Assembly: GCF_000237925.1 (NCBI RefSeq)
Contig: NC_031497.1
Span: forward strand, 11,702,512 to 11,766,511
Direction: 5' to 3'
DNA length: 64,000 bases
Source of the DNA: Schistosoma mansoni
Taxonomy: Eukaryota > Platyhelminthes > Trematoda > Strigeidida > Schistosomatidae
Both the position numbers and the translations under genes were made by a program. Of the stretch, positions 22,270 to 32,128 are shown piece by piece (positions within the stretch are counted from its first letter, which is position 1; each line of letters opens with the position of its first letter). Below the pieces are notes generated by a model. It made no database searches, was not told the origin of the DNA, and was given only the letters and a program-made list of their open reading frames with translations.

Positions 22270-25200
22270 CTACGTGCAATATTCGTTAAGATGTTCTGGA
22301 AATCTTACTCGTCTTCCAGAACGCGTTGTTTTAGGTTTTTCTATCGACGTTGACGAAGTATCAAGTTGTGTGTCGGTTGTCGTGTAGGGTACTACGAGTG
22401 TAGTAGCTGTGTCGTTTGCTTGTACCGAAGGAAAATCGACGTAGCTAGGGTTTCCTTCTAGGTACGCTGCTTTTAAGCGATCGATACTGATGCTATCTTT
22501 CGTACCGTTCTTATCGACTACATAGTACTTAGGTTCGCGTTGAAGAACTTTGAAGGGTCCTTCGTATGCTGATTCGAGGGGTCGTCGATGTGAGTCTCGA
22601 CGAACGAAGACGTGTGTACTATGTCGTAATTCGGGTTGAACGAAAACATCAGTTGATTGAGGTCGAGTGTGAGCAGGTTTAACTGAACGCATAGCGTTTG
22701 TAAGCCTACTCGTGTAAGAGTTTAGATCCATGTTCAATGAAGAAGCTGAAGGATCCACGAATTCTCCTGGGAGTCGGAGTGTCGTTCCGTAAACGAGTTG
22801 AGATGCCGTGTATCCAATGTCAGCTTTTACTGCATTGCGGATACCTAGCAAGACGAGTGGAAGAGCGTCTGTCCACTGTGAAACGTTTGAAGCTGATAAT
22901 GAAGCTTTTAGTTGTCGATGAAAACGTTCTACCAACCCGTTTGCTTGTGGGTGGTAGGCGGTCGTTCGGAAGCGCGTGATTCCTAATAGTGAGGTCAGAC
23001 AACGGAAAAGTCCAGATTCGAATTGGCGTCCGCGGTCTGTAGTGATTGTGGAAGGGCAGCCGAAATTTGCTACCCATCGTTCGACGAAAGCACGGGCCAC
23101 GGTTTCAGCAGTAATGTCCTTAATCGGTACTGCTTCTGGCCATCGAGTGAAACGGTCTACGCATGTTAGGAGATATGAGTATCCGTTCGAGTCGGGTAAG
23201 GGTCCTACTAAATCTATATGGACGTGGTCGAAACGAGCGTCAGGGGACTTGAAAGAGCCTAAGGGACATTTGTTATGTCTTATGACCTTAGATTTCTGAC
23301 AGCTTACACAGGAGCGTGCCCACTCCCTCACGTCTTTATTCATGCCAGGCCAACAAAAGCGTTCGGCTATAAGTTCGATTGTTGCACGAGCACCTGGATG
23401 AGAAAGATTGTGCAACGTATTGAAGACGTTGCGGCGATAATGTTTTGGTACAATTGGACGATCCCTACCTGTAGATGTGTCACAGAGTAAGGTTTCCTTA
23501 CCTGTTCCCATCTGCCTAATACTTAGTTTAAGAGTTGTCGAGGATAACTCATGCTGAAGATCAATGTCTTCTTTTTGAAGCTGAGCGAGTTTAAGAAGGT
23601 CGATTCCTTGGAAACTGTTCAAGGAACTAATTCGAGACAAGGCGTCTGCGACTACATTGTTTGCTCCAGAAATATGTTGTATGTCTGAAGTAAACTGCGA
23701 AATGTAGTCGAGTTGTCGAGACTCTCGCGGTGAGTACTTGTCTGAAGATGAACTTAAAGAGAAGGTAAGAGGTTTGTGATCGGTAAAAAGCGTGAATTCT
23801 CTTCCTTCGATGGAATGTTGGAAATGCCGTACAGCACAATACATAGCTAGGAGTTCCCTACCGAACGTGCTGTACCTAGATTCCGCGTCTAGCAACCGTC
23901 TCGAGAAAAATCCTAAGGGTTGCCACGAGTTGTTAACCCATTGTTGTAAGACTGCTCCGATTGCTGAGTCGGATGCGTCTACGGCGATACTAATGGGCGC
24001 TTGAGTGTCCTGATGAGCAAGCAAGGTTGCTTTAGCGATGTGTTCCTTAACTGTGGAAAATGCTTTACGGGCTATGTCGTCTAAACTAATTGATTTCGCA
24101 TTTCCACGAAGCTGATCGGTTAACGGTTTCATTAGGGATGCGCATTTGGGTATGAACCGTCTATAGAAACTTACGAGTCCGTTAAAAATTCGTAAGTGCT
24201 TGATCGTGGTCGGTTCTGGGTAATCCAGAATGGCCACCACTTTGCTCCTAAGGGGTCGGATGCCTTGGGCATCAATAGTGTGTCCTAAGAAGTCTAAGGA
24301 GTTAGTCCCGATTTGGCATTTCTGAATGTTGACAGTAATGCCATGCCTTTGAAGTCGATCGAAAACAATGTCCAGATGCTTGAGATGTGATTCTCTGTCC
24401 GGACTTGCTATTAGACAGTCATCAACATACGCATGTACGAAGTTGAGACCTCGGAAGACGTCGTCTATAAACCTTTGGAAGGTTTGAGCCGCATTTCTTA
24501 AACCAAAAGGCATTCGTAGAAATTCGTAAAGACCGAAAGGAGTGATGATGGCGGTTTTAGGAATGTCGTCAGGTGCCATCGGGATTTGGTTATAAGCTTT
24601 AACCAAGTCGATTTTCGAAAAGACAGTTGTACCTTTCAAGGTAGCTGTCAAATCGTGAATATGAGGCAGCGGGTAACGATCGGGAATGGTTTTAGCATTC
24701 AGATGCCGATAATCACCAGTTGGCCGCCAATCATTGCTGTCCTTTTTGGGGACCATGTGCAATGGGGATGCCCATGGACTATTCGATGGTCGAATTATCC
24801 CTAGGTCCATCATGTGGTCGAATTCGTTTTTAGCTAACCTAAGCTTCTCGGGAGCTAGTCTTCGAGCTTTCGAAAATACAGGTGGTCCTGTAGTCGAGAT
24901 GTGATGTGTAACATTGCTGGTTACACAAGGTAATTTCGATTGCGATTGGCATATCCCGGGGTATTTGTCGAGTACTGCTTGGTACAAGGGGTCTATGGTG
25001 TGCTTAATCGTGACTGGGGATAACCTGCAACCAGAACAAGGAGTTACGCAAACGGATAACTTAGTGTTTCCGTCTATTAACCTTCGTGCGCGTGTGTCGA
25101 TGAGTAGATTGTGGTGTTGTAACAGGTCTATACCAATGATTGGCATGGAGACATCTGCAACCACGAAAATCCAGTGTATGGGTTTGCGTAAACCCACGTT

Positions 25201-25353
25201 AAGGTAGACGTACCTTTTACCGTAGGTAGCGATCGGCTTTCCGTTTGCCGCCTGTAAACTTAAAACAGACTCGCGAAGTCTGTCGTCGGGATTTGCTGGA
25301 AGAACGCTAACTTCTGCGCCAGTGTCGACGAGGTAGCGAACTTTCGTAGTCAC
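22270..25353 (-). CDS. LTR-retrotransposon pol polyprotein
   Basis: About 1027 codons. In order they hold an aspartic protease ([13 protein letters not shown] at the start), a reverse transcriptase ([25 protein letters not shown] near residue 320), RNase H ([16 protein letters not shown]), an integrase zinc-binding region ([19 protein letters not shown] with CVSCQ) and an integrase core ([31 protein letters not shown]). The reading frame runs on upstream of the given start into the gag end, in a different frame. Gypsy-type elements commonly bridge gag and pol by frameshifting. Treated as a recent fossil. Confidence 0.92.
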   Translation of the reverse strand: MTTKVRYLVDTGAEVSVLPANPDDRLRESVLSLQAANGKPIATYGKRYVYLNVGLRKPIHWIFVVADVSMPIIGIDLLQHHNLLIDTRARRLIDGNTKLSVCVTPCSGCRLSPVTIKHTIDPLYQAVLDKYPGICQSQSKLPCVTSNVTHHISTTGPPVFSKARRLAPEKLRLAKNEFDHMMDLGIIRPSNSPWASPLHMVPKKDSNDWRPTGDYRHLNAKTIPDRYPLPHIHDLTATLKGTTVFSKIDLVKAYNQIPMAPDDIPKTAIITPFGLYEFLRMPFGLRNAAQTFQRFIDDVFRGLNFVHAYVDDCLIASPDRESHLKHLDIVFDRLQRHGITVNIQKCQIGTNSLDFLGHTIDAQGIRPLRSKVVAILDYPEPTTIKHLRIFNGLVSFYRRFIPKCASLMKPLTDQLRGNAKSISLDDIARKAFSTVKEHIAKATLLAHQDTQAPISIAVDASDSAIGAVLQQWVNNSWQPLGFFSRRLLDAESRYSTFGRELLAMYCAVRHFQHSIEGREFTLFTDHKPLTFSLSSSSDKYSPRESRQLDYISQFTSDIQHISGANNVVADALSRISSLNSFQGIDLLKLAQLQKEDIDLQHELSSTTLKLSIRQMGTGKETLLCDTSTGRDRPIVPKHYRRNVFNTLHNLSHPGARATIELIAERFCWPGMNKDVREWARSCVSCQKSKVIRHNKCPLGSFKSPDARFDHVHIDLVGPLPDSNGYSYLLTCVDRFTRWPEAVPIKDITAETVARAFVERWVANFGCPSTITTDRGRQFESGLFRCLTSLLGITRFRTTAYHPQANGLVERFHRQLKASLSASNVSQWTDALPLVLLGIRNAVKADIGYTASQLVYGTTLRLPGEFVDPSASSLNMDLNSYTSRLTNAMRSVKPAHTRPQSTDVFVQPELRHSTHVFVRRDSHRRPLESAYEGPFKVLQREPKYYVVDKNGTKDSISIDRLKAAYLEGNPSYVDFPSVQANDTATTLVVPYTTTDTQLDTSSTSIEKPKTTRSGRRVRFPEHLNEYCT

Positions 25354-25400
25354 ATCCGTGACATATAAGAGGCGGCTGTGTTCGCCGGCTACGGTTGCCG

Positions 25401-26234
25401 TTAACGCGTGCCGGCTGGGAAGTTTCCCGAACTGTTTTTCGTGTCACTCGATTTTGGGGTCGGATAATTACAAGGTTTCCTGCAGTTTCTGGAAAACTTA
25501 CCGTACTGGTTATGATACCAGCACCAGTCGGGATTGTCTGTTTCTCGTGGTCGAGAGCCAGATCGCTTACGTGAGGCGCTTCTACGCGGGGTTTTTGACC
25601 GACTACGGTCATTACGAACTCTAAGATATCTTGTAAGCGTGTGACATAGTTCGGCCATGTCAGTCGAGGTCGATTGGGGTTTTTCTTTGATAGTAAAAAC
25701 CTCGGCCTTAGAAAATTTGGTGATTTCCAAGATTCGATCGGCAGATGCAGCTAGTTCATCTATGGCATTGTTTTGAAATGAAACAAGCACTGCCTGCACC
25801 TGTTGAGGGAGTTTAGACAAGAAAAGTTGTCGAAATAGGCCATCATCGAAAGTTCGTTGGCCGATGACTTCTCTCATTCTAAGCAACATGTCCGTCGCAG
25901 AACCATGTTGTAAGTCGATATTGTTGAGGAGTTGGTCTAACCGTTGTCGATCAGTTAGGTCTCCTCGTTTTAAAATCGATAGCTTAAGCGATTCGTAAGG
26001 TTCGGAAACATCACTAGTAAACATACTAGGTGTTACGTACCTGTTAAACTCGCGCGGTAACGCCTTAACTACCGCGAGGAAACGTGTGCGCGAGTCCGTG
26101 ATTCCGTGCATGCAAAAATCGGCTTCTGCATAGCAGAACCAGGACTCGATATTGTCGGGCCAAAATGGCGTTAACTGAATCGAAATAGGGGGAATAGACT
26201 TAAACTTAAGAACCTTAGGAGAGTGTTCCGTCAT
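25401..26234 (-). CDS. LTR-retrotransposon gag protein
   Basis: About 277 codons. The middle, [20 protein letters not shown], is typical of gypsy capsid proteins. The C-terminal cysteine/histidine motif [18 protein letters not shown] is of the CHCC form known from the CsRn1 clade. It lies directly upstream of pol on the element strand. Confidence 0.88.
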   Translation of the reverse strand: MTEHSPKVLKFKSIPPISIQLTPFWPDNIESWFCYAEADFCMHGITDSRTRFLAVVKALPREFNRYVTPSMFTSDVSEPYESLKLSILKRGDLTDRQRLDQLLNNIDLQHGSATDMLLRMREVIGQRTFDDGLFRQLFLSKLPQQVQAVLVSFQNNAIDELAASADRILEITKFSKAEVFTIKEKPQSTSTDMAELCHTLTRYLRVRNDRSRSKTPRRSASRKRSGSRPRETDNPDWCWYHNQYGKFSRNCRKPCNYPTPKSSDTKNSSGNFPAGTR

Positions 26235-26415
26235 AGTAATATAGATAACGAGAAATGTCTAATTAAAATATATCCGAGAAAAAAAAATTCGCGAAAAAAG
26301 GTATATCACAATATATAAAATTCAAATAAAGAATAACAATGAATAATAATATTCCAAAATGGAACAGACTCACAGTATATTGACTTGGTGTACCAGATCA
26401 CGTCGGTCTCACCAA

Positions 26416-26741
26416 TGATGATGCAACGGATATTCTAGTTTTACAACTGGATACCAGTAGCACCTTCTATGTTCGATCGTTCCCAGTCAGATAGAAATCA
26501 GAAGTCAGACGAGAAGAGGCAGGAAAGATATATTTGATTCGTTACCAATATATCGAGGACCTTTTCTATGAGCTGGCTAATGAAACGTAGGAGCTGTGTC
26601 CCACGTCGTGTTGAAACGTGATCTGGTGCGGATGCATGACCGAAAGCCTTCAGCTAAACAAGTCCACTTAAACAACGTGATCAGCATCCAATGTCGAACA
26701 CTTAATGAGCTATTGATTTTGGGGAATTATTTACAGCTACA
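26416..26741 (-). repeat. 5' LTR of the Boudicca-type element
   Basis: 326 bp, running from TGATGATGCAACGG to TTTACAGCTACA on the plus strand. Same length as the other LTR, with about five differences. Confidence 0.92.
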
Positions 26742-26745
26742 ATAG

Positions 26746-27064
26746 CATATTGCAACCATTAACATTGTTTTAGTTTTTGGCCTATCGAGGGATCAAAGTC
26801 AATATCTGGCACTTAATCTTCTTGTAGTGGTGATCTTAGTCAATCGCGACTCGACGCCATCTACATCTAGTGACCCAAAGATTCAAACACGTTACAACTT
26901 CTGGCAAACCATCCAAAGAAGATTACCACAGTGAGTCTATCATCTATCTATCGACTTTTGTTGCATATATTCGTATTGATATTTTTCAATATATAATATT
27001 CTGGCAGCAACTCAATGTACTGGATAACGGTAAGAATGGCATTAATATAATAGACTCAGAGGTA
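26746..27064. other. Right flank of the LTR element
   Basis: Bases 26746-26870 resemble 60849-60970 only loosely (GGTGATCTTAGTCAATC against GGTGATCATAGTCAATC), unlike the ~98% match left of the LTR element. No gene is seen. Confidence 0.45.
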
Positions 27065-27292
27065 CAGGCAATTAATTTTCGACCGGTTCTCTTTATTCCC
27101 CACGATCCGGTGCCCATCGTTGTCGAACCCCCTGGCCATACGAGGCGGGAAACTCCCGAGCCGGCGAGTAAATGCGGCCGTACTCAAGGCTCCTCACCTC
27201 AGGTTGGCCGTTTATTTTATGTGCACGATTATCACACTAACGCTAGATACCTAGTGGATACAGGTGCCCAAATTTCTGTCGTACCTATCGGT
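27065..27292 (+). mobile_element. Ty3/gypsy-type scrap (gag end/protease start)
   Basis: A short fossil with [20 protein letters not shown] then QISVVP, the start of a gypsy aspartic protease. It is a different, older copy than the element next door. It ends abruptly against CR1-like sequence. Only a few hundred bases survive. Confidence 0.6.
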
Positions 27293-28160
27293 TACAGTAA
27301 GTCTCAGGCTACTCCGAAGAGAACTTCACAACCAAGATAATAAGCTGTCACTTCATCAGTATCTGACTCAACTTCAATGTTGGACGGATGACAACAGACT
27401 TATCTTTAACACTTCAAAGTGTAAAGTACTCCACCTGAGACATGTTACAGACTACGACTACAACTTGGGTAACTCCCCTCTAGAGGTACCTCAAGTTGAA
27501 AACGATCTAGGTGTGTTGGAACTCTGTTGTCTGAAGTCTCACACTAATTGCGACACAAGAAGACTTTCGAGCAAACCTTGTACTGGTAAAGTCGAAGCGC
27601 ATCTTTGGCCAGTTTAACGTAAGAATTTTCCACATAGTCTTCAACAGTTTCATTCATCCCCATTTAGAGCACGGAAACATAGTGTTCACTCCGAAAGGAT
27701 AAAGACACTCTGGAATATATTTAACGGTGAGCCACGAAATCAGTCCGGGGACTCTTATGAAGGGTGACTTTAACCATTGGACCTTAACATACTAGAGTAT
27801 AGACATCTTAGAGGTTACCTAATGACTTACAGTATCTTTAACACTTCTGGGAATCCCCTTAAACACCTACTTAAGCTCAAACTCAACACGAACCTTAGAG
27901 ATAACATCCAAAAACTGTGGACACAACCCAACAGAAAGGACTGTAGACACACATACTCCTAAGGAGTAGTCAAATGCTGGAATTGGCTGCAGGCTGAGAT
28001 AGTTCAAACGACTTCTCGGGAGTTCCTTAAGAGAAAACCTGACATATTCTTAAGGACTAGAGACAGTATCTCACTATGATTTTCTCTTTTCTTTTTCCTC
28101 TTTTATCGTCAATATACTTAGGTTCCTACATGAAGGCATCGATGATCCACTAGATGCGGT
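27293..28160 (+). mobile_element. CR1-like LINE remnant (RT end and 3' UTR)
   Basis: LTQLQCWTDDNRLIFNTSKC followed by KVLHLRH marks the late RT region. Further on come FHPHLEHGN (about 27650), LRDNIQKLWTQPNRKDCRHT (about 27890) and VVKCWNWLQAEIVQTTSREF (about 27970), the CR1-type C-terminus. A pyrimidine-rich 3' UTR runs to about 28160. Several frame breaks are present. It ends only ~90 bp before the MRPL28 start codon. Confidence 0.75.
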
Positions 28161-28251
28161 AGGTCGTTAGGTGAAAGCTTCTTCTATTCCATTCAGAACC
28201 ATTTGAACCATTTGAGTATTCCTTGTCCTTGTCATTTGGCGGTATTTGGGA

Positions 28252-28400
28252 ATGTCGCGCCTGTTTTTCTACAACCAGATCAAAGAAGTGATTAACCGTT
28301 TGCCTCCTCATTATAAGAAGAGGTATTTACAAAACCAGTGTGAGTTGGCCAATGAAAGAGTGTGCAACTCGTCACTACTTAAATCTGAAACAGGAAATTT
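28252..28400 (+). CDS. MRPL28: MRPL28 exon 1
   Basis: Begins MSRLFFYNQIKEVINRLPPH. LPPHY corresponds to human LPGHY. Its donor GTATGC opens a 40-base intron (28401-28440). Confidence 0.9.
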
Positions 28401-31400
28401 GTATGCTGACTTATTTCTTTGCGCTTACCGTTTTATCTAGTATTCCTAGTTCATACTTTGATACTCCTATGAAAATTGTCTATCCCCCTGAGTCTCAGAA
28501 ATGCCTATGGGGTGGTGAGGGTATTATTCAAGGTTACTGGGAGAAAAAAAACCAGAAGCCAAGGTTTGCCGAAATTAGGATTAATTTTTGAAAGATTTCC
28601 CAAGACATGGAGTCCTGTTCTCATGGAAAACTTATTTCATAGTGAAATTCTTGACCGTTGGATGATTATAATAGTGACAGATAGTGCTCTAAAACAAATC
28701 GAAAAGGCTAGTGGATTTGATTTCTATATACTCTCGGTTTGTCAATGCATATACGTTTTATTGTTTTTCTTAGACTCCAGAATCAAAACTTAAAAGTAGG
28801 CTTGGAATGCACTTAAAAAGAGATATGCTGGTTACGCTTGCAAAGGCAAAGATGAATGGTAAAATGGAAAAAGGCTGGGAAAAGTATTCTAAATTTATTA
28901 TACCTGTGAGTCATGTATTTCTATTTTTACTACAATCAGTTGTCAGATGACTTACGAGTCGTTAAGCTTTTTGATGGCATCAGAGAGTCAGTGTTCATCT
29001 TTTATACACTTCATACCTTTTCGCTAGACGACTCATTCAGTACCACCCTAGTCTAAATGCTCAGAAACATCCAGGTTTTGTTCCTCAGTTTGTATAATCG
29101 TCAGTCATTTCAAAGTTCGTCACTGTCCGTAGGTTTCTTTAACAGGTACTCACAACAGAACTGCATGGTCATTGATCTAGTTTTCGTGCACTTTCAGAAT
29201 AGATATGTCTGGTTTTCTCGTGTTAGAATTACAATACGAATAAAAGGTGTTATGTATGGAATCCAATTACTAAACGCTTATATTAACACTACTAGGTTTG
29301 TAGTGTATACTTTATCCAAGCTAAACACAGTTGTCGTTTCATGTGTAGGAACGGTGAGAGGCCATTCGAAAGAACCACATGAGTCAACTTTTGTCGAGTA
29401 GTATAACGTTGCTATCTATTTTCTATTGAAAAATAGGTTTTCGTGACGGGAAGAGGTGTAAATCATCAGGAAGTGCCTCTAAACAGAAAATCATAACCTA
29501 CAACTATGTATTGAGTGGGTATCAGAAATTTATAGTAGTAAACACATCCTTTTATAGTAAGGTTTTTGTTAGTCTATTTGGCTGGGCTATGTAGTAGCAT
29601 GAACCACACTGTTAGTATTCATTTCAACCTTTTTCGTCAAACACCTTTCCTCAGTTAGTCATTTTTGTCTTAAATCTTGTGTATGTTTGCTTTGTTGTTC
29701 AGTTTTTGAGATAAGTTTTAGTCGTTATTGATCTCGTCGTCTATCGTAACCAATGGTTCGAGACTCTGGGTGACATGGCCCAGAATCGATCACAATGACA
29801 TAGGTGTGTACACTGTCTCCCGTTAAACCTTGAAATTAAAATTGCTTCATACCTTTCTTTCTACCAACTAGTTCTTCCCGTATTATATCCCTATACACAA
29901 TCTTTCTTTTATATATTACTACCATTGAAGTAACTGCTTCTATGAATTTGGTGTTCGTCTCGTTGTACTAATAAGGTGTGGCAACTTGGACCGATGCATA
30001 TATGTGCCTGGTCCTACATTGTAGTTGACTGACCGTCAATACAACGTACATTTTTGTTTTCAAAAATAGTTATAATGACACCATAGATTAATAACACGCT
30101 GAAAGATTATGGTGTTATCAATTTTTGCATATCATTCTGGAATTGATGCTGATGGGCCTGCTACCTTATTGATTAATCCAGAGCAATATAGTTTATGATA
30201 CAGTTTCACTGGGACTGCTTTATCGACTCTCAATTTTCATCAAGAGAGGGGAAATTTTGGTTTTTACACACTTCTATATTTTGATTTCTTGTGTTTTTTT
30301 ATTGTACTATGTTGTTTACGAAACTGAAAGGATAAAGAACGAATGTCCGGCGCTTTAACCGGGTCAGTAGATATGAAGGATCCACCTAGGGGAGTTGGAA
30401 AATCCTTATTTTAAGCCAATGGTACATATGGGCTCCAGGATCCTGAGGGAACAAAAGGCGTATGAACCTATTATTGGTCACTAGCTACCATGGGACTGCA
30501 CTTCATAACGTTGCTCCACTGCCTTGTGCATCAGACCTTGAGGTTAAAGGCTTCGGGTGTGGTCCCCTAAGAAAACAACCTGATTCGGTTTTGACACTCA
30601 GGCAGTATCACAGCTCTCACACAAATCAATGATAACTGCTGATGACTTAATTTTTATTGTGTGGCGCACATTTATTTGATGCCCCCTTGTACCAATGTTT
30701 ATGTGTTTAAATAAAATATAGCCGAAATTAACGAAATCTGCCATCAAATTATAATATTTTGTATCTTAGGATGTTTAAAACTCACAACATTTGGGAAACG
30801 TACTTACACTTAGTCAAAATTGTATAAAGGAATAATATTTATCCTTTCAATACTCGTTTTTATGGTAGGTTGTTCATCTATATGACAAAAATCAAGTCAT
30901 TCGTTGTTCAGTTGAAGTTGCTTTTCACATCAGACTTGAATCCGAAATTGACGTAACCCACCCCACAGAATCAAACTTGAAAATTCCAGAACCGGAAGTA
31001 AAAGTGACATCTTTACATCACTTATCAAAGACCCAGTGATCCATGCTTAGTTCAGCCAATTTGTAGTATAGTATGGTCATTGTTTACTACATATTAATGT
31101 ATCTATCTCGATCAAATCTTACTATGTTGTACATATTTAGATTTGTTTCTATGGTCACCCTAATCTTAACACTTTTATGTAGTTAGAAGAAGCTGAGTGG
31201 ATTGGTTTAACACTCGAAGAAGCTGTTAAAAAACAAATGAAAATAGAACATGAAATATCCAGAAGTCAGCTAAAGCCACTAAAATTCAGTTTAGCGGAAA
31301 AACTGATTGACAGTTTAAGAAACCCTGTCAAAGGTGAGAAAGTTTAAAGATAATTGTATCACCAAGCGTTATATATTATGCAACGTTTTGTTTTTCATAA

Positions 31401-32128
31401 GTTAAGGTTTCCTTGATCTTTATCTATGTAGTTTTATTATTTGCAAAATACAATATAAACAACCAGTTAAAATGTCCTAGGCATTTTTCATCGTGGACTA
31501 ACGCCTGTTATAAAACCTTCAAAAATCAGGTAACACTGGACATCTACTTGGTTTTGGTTTGAGACTGTTCAACAGTTGTAGCAGTAATGCTTATGACAGT
31601 AACCAAAAACCATGCAGTTTATCGTCACTATAGTTTGTCAGAATGAATAATGCACGAATATTATTATATTTTCGTTCAATGCTTCAGAGAATACATCAGA
31701 TAATCCAGCTTCTTACTTGCTTATGCTACTGGTGAGTTTCAATACAAGTCTTTAATGGTCATTGTAGAAATCAGACCTTATTTATGTGGTTTATCCTCGA
31801 TTACTTTCTACCATTCATCGTTTAACCATGTGTTACAATGTAGGACAAATTGTATATTTTAGTCCGCAGTTTTAGTGTAACCCCGATGAACCAAGTATCA
31901 AAAATGTCAGTAGCAAACAGCCTGTTTTCACAGATCTTACATCTTTTAATACGTTTACTTATTCTTAAAATCTTTGACTAATCAACATCTCTTTCAACTA
32001 TTTATACTTAGATAAGAATGAAGAAACTCCGTCCAGCTACTCGTCTCGAATTTTCAGTTGATAAACCTTTGACAATAAACAAATATGATATGTCTCTTTT
32101 CTCAGAGAAGCTCAGATTTGTAATATAA
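28252..32128 (+). CDS. MRPL28: Mitochondrial ribosomal protein L28 (bL28m), six exons, one homopolymer frame break
   Basis: Exons are 28252-28400, 28441-28736, 28774-28905, 31183-31333, 31688-31731 and 32012-32128. bL28m is a structural protein of the large mitoribosomal subunit. Matches to human MRPL28 include YPPESQKCLWGGEG (human FPPESQRGLWGGEG), FHSEILDRW, GFDFYILSTPE, GMHLKRDMLVTLA and EEAEWIGLTLEEAVKKQ (human EEAEWVGLTLEEAIEKQ). The joined length is 889 bases. Exon 2 contains eight A at 28544-28551, and with seven the frame is 295 codons plus stop and collinear with the family, so the surplus A is either a sequencing error or a disabling change. The start ATG at 28252 follows a CR1-like remnant by ~90 bp. 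Introns 1 and 2 are 40 and 37 bases; intron 3 (2.3 kb) carries two LINE-derived insertions. The human protein lacks the ~40-residue C-terminal extension. Confidence 0.92.
28441..28736 (+). CDS. MRPL28: MRPL28 exon 2
   Basis: Encodes the bL28 core from IPSSYFDTP to GFDFYILS. The frame changes by one base at the A run 28544-28551. Sequence on both sides matches the family. The donor is GTTTGT at 28737. Confidence 0.9.
28774..28905 (+). CDS. MRPL28: MRPL28 exon 3
   Basis: 44 codons, TPESKLKSRLGMHLKRDM to KYSKFIIP, after a 37-base intron (28737-28773). The donor is GTGAGT. Confidence 0.92.
29746..30034 (+). mobile_element. 5'-truncated RTE LINE 3' end, in MRPL28 intron 3
   Basis: From GTAACCAATGGTTCGAGACT to TTGTAGTTGACTGACC it matches the 3' ends at 8514-8808 and 52150-52440 at ~95%. 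It is a typical 5'-truncated LINE insertion in sense orientation. Confidence 0.88.
30310..30718 (+). mobile_element. RTE-derived mini-element (5' UTR joined to 3' UTR), in MRPL28 intron 3
   Basis: Bases 30310-30630 match the 5' UTR of the intact LINE from its TTGTTTACGAAA word (34610) to CACACAAATCAATGA. From about 30655 the sequence is the LINE 3' UTR (GTGTGGCGCACATTTATTTG, TTGTACCAATGTTTATG) with a TAAATAAAA tail. The whole open reading frame is absent. The first ~130 bp of the 5' UTR are also missing. Confidence 0.85.
30869..31039 (+). other. Exon-like open frame inside MRPL28 intron 3
   Basis: After a good acceptor (TTTTTATGGTAG) a frame of 56 codons runs to TGA at 31037 (VVHLYDKNQVIRCSVEVAFH, then IPEPEVKVTS). 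A stop directly upstream means it could only be read as an exon. Its phase would allow splicing from MRPL28 exon 3 as an alternative 3' end. I do not recognise the sequence; a nested gene or chance are alternatives. Confidence 0.3.
31183..31333 (+). CDS. MRPL28: MRPL28 exon 4
   Basis: Acceptor TTTTATGTAG, then LEEAEWIGLTLEEAVKKQ, the best conserved block with human. The donor is GTGAGA at 31334. Confidence 0.92.
31688..31731 (+). CDS. MRPL28: MRPL28 exon 5
   Basis: 44 bases between acceptor GCTTCAG and donor GTGAGT. The phases (1 in, 0 out) fit both neighbours. Encodes ENTSDNPASYLLMLL. Confidence 0.75.
32012..32128 (+). CDS. MRPL28: MRPL28 terminal exon
   Basis: Acceptor TTATACTTAG, then IRMKKLRPATRLEFSVDKPL to a TAA at 32126-32128. 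This C-terminus has no counterpart in the human protein, but the exon is open and in phase. Confidence 0.75.
   Translation: MRMKKLRPATRLEFSVDKPLTINKYDMSLFSEKLRFVI

Larger units (their letters stand above)
21424..26741 (-). mobile_element. Boudicca/CsRn1-type Ty3/gypsy LTR retrotransposon, looks whole
   Basis: The element is 5.3 kb on the minus strand, bounded by 326-bp LTRs with TG...CA ends and a 4-bp target duplication (ATAG at 21420-21423 and 26742-26745). Parts, 5' to 3' on its own strand, are: LTR, primer-binding-site-like TGGTGAGACCGACG one base inside the LTR, gag, pol (protease, RT, RNase H, integrase), a polypurine tract (AGGGGGGGAG), and LTR. LTR length and gag zinc-motif type suggest the Boudicca/CsRn1 clade (family assignment from memory). 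The LTRs differ at about five positions (~1.5%), so the insertion is young. No clear breaks are visible in gag or pol. Confidence 0.92.

Noticed and set aside
22737-25612. Short frames on both strands within the LTR element
   Set aside because: Shadows of the pol and gag frames.
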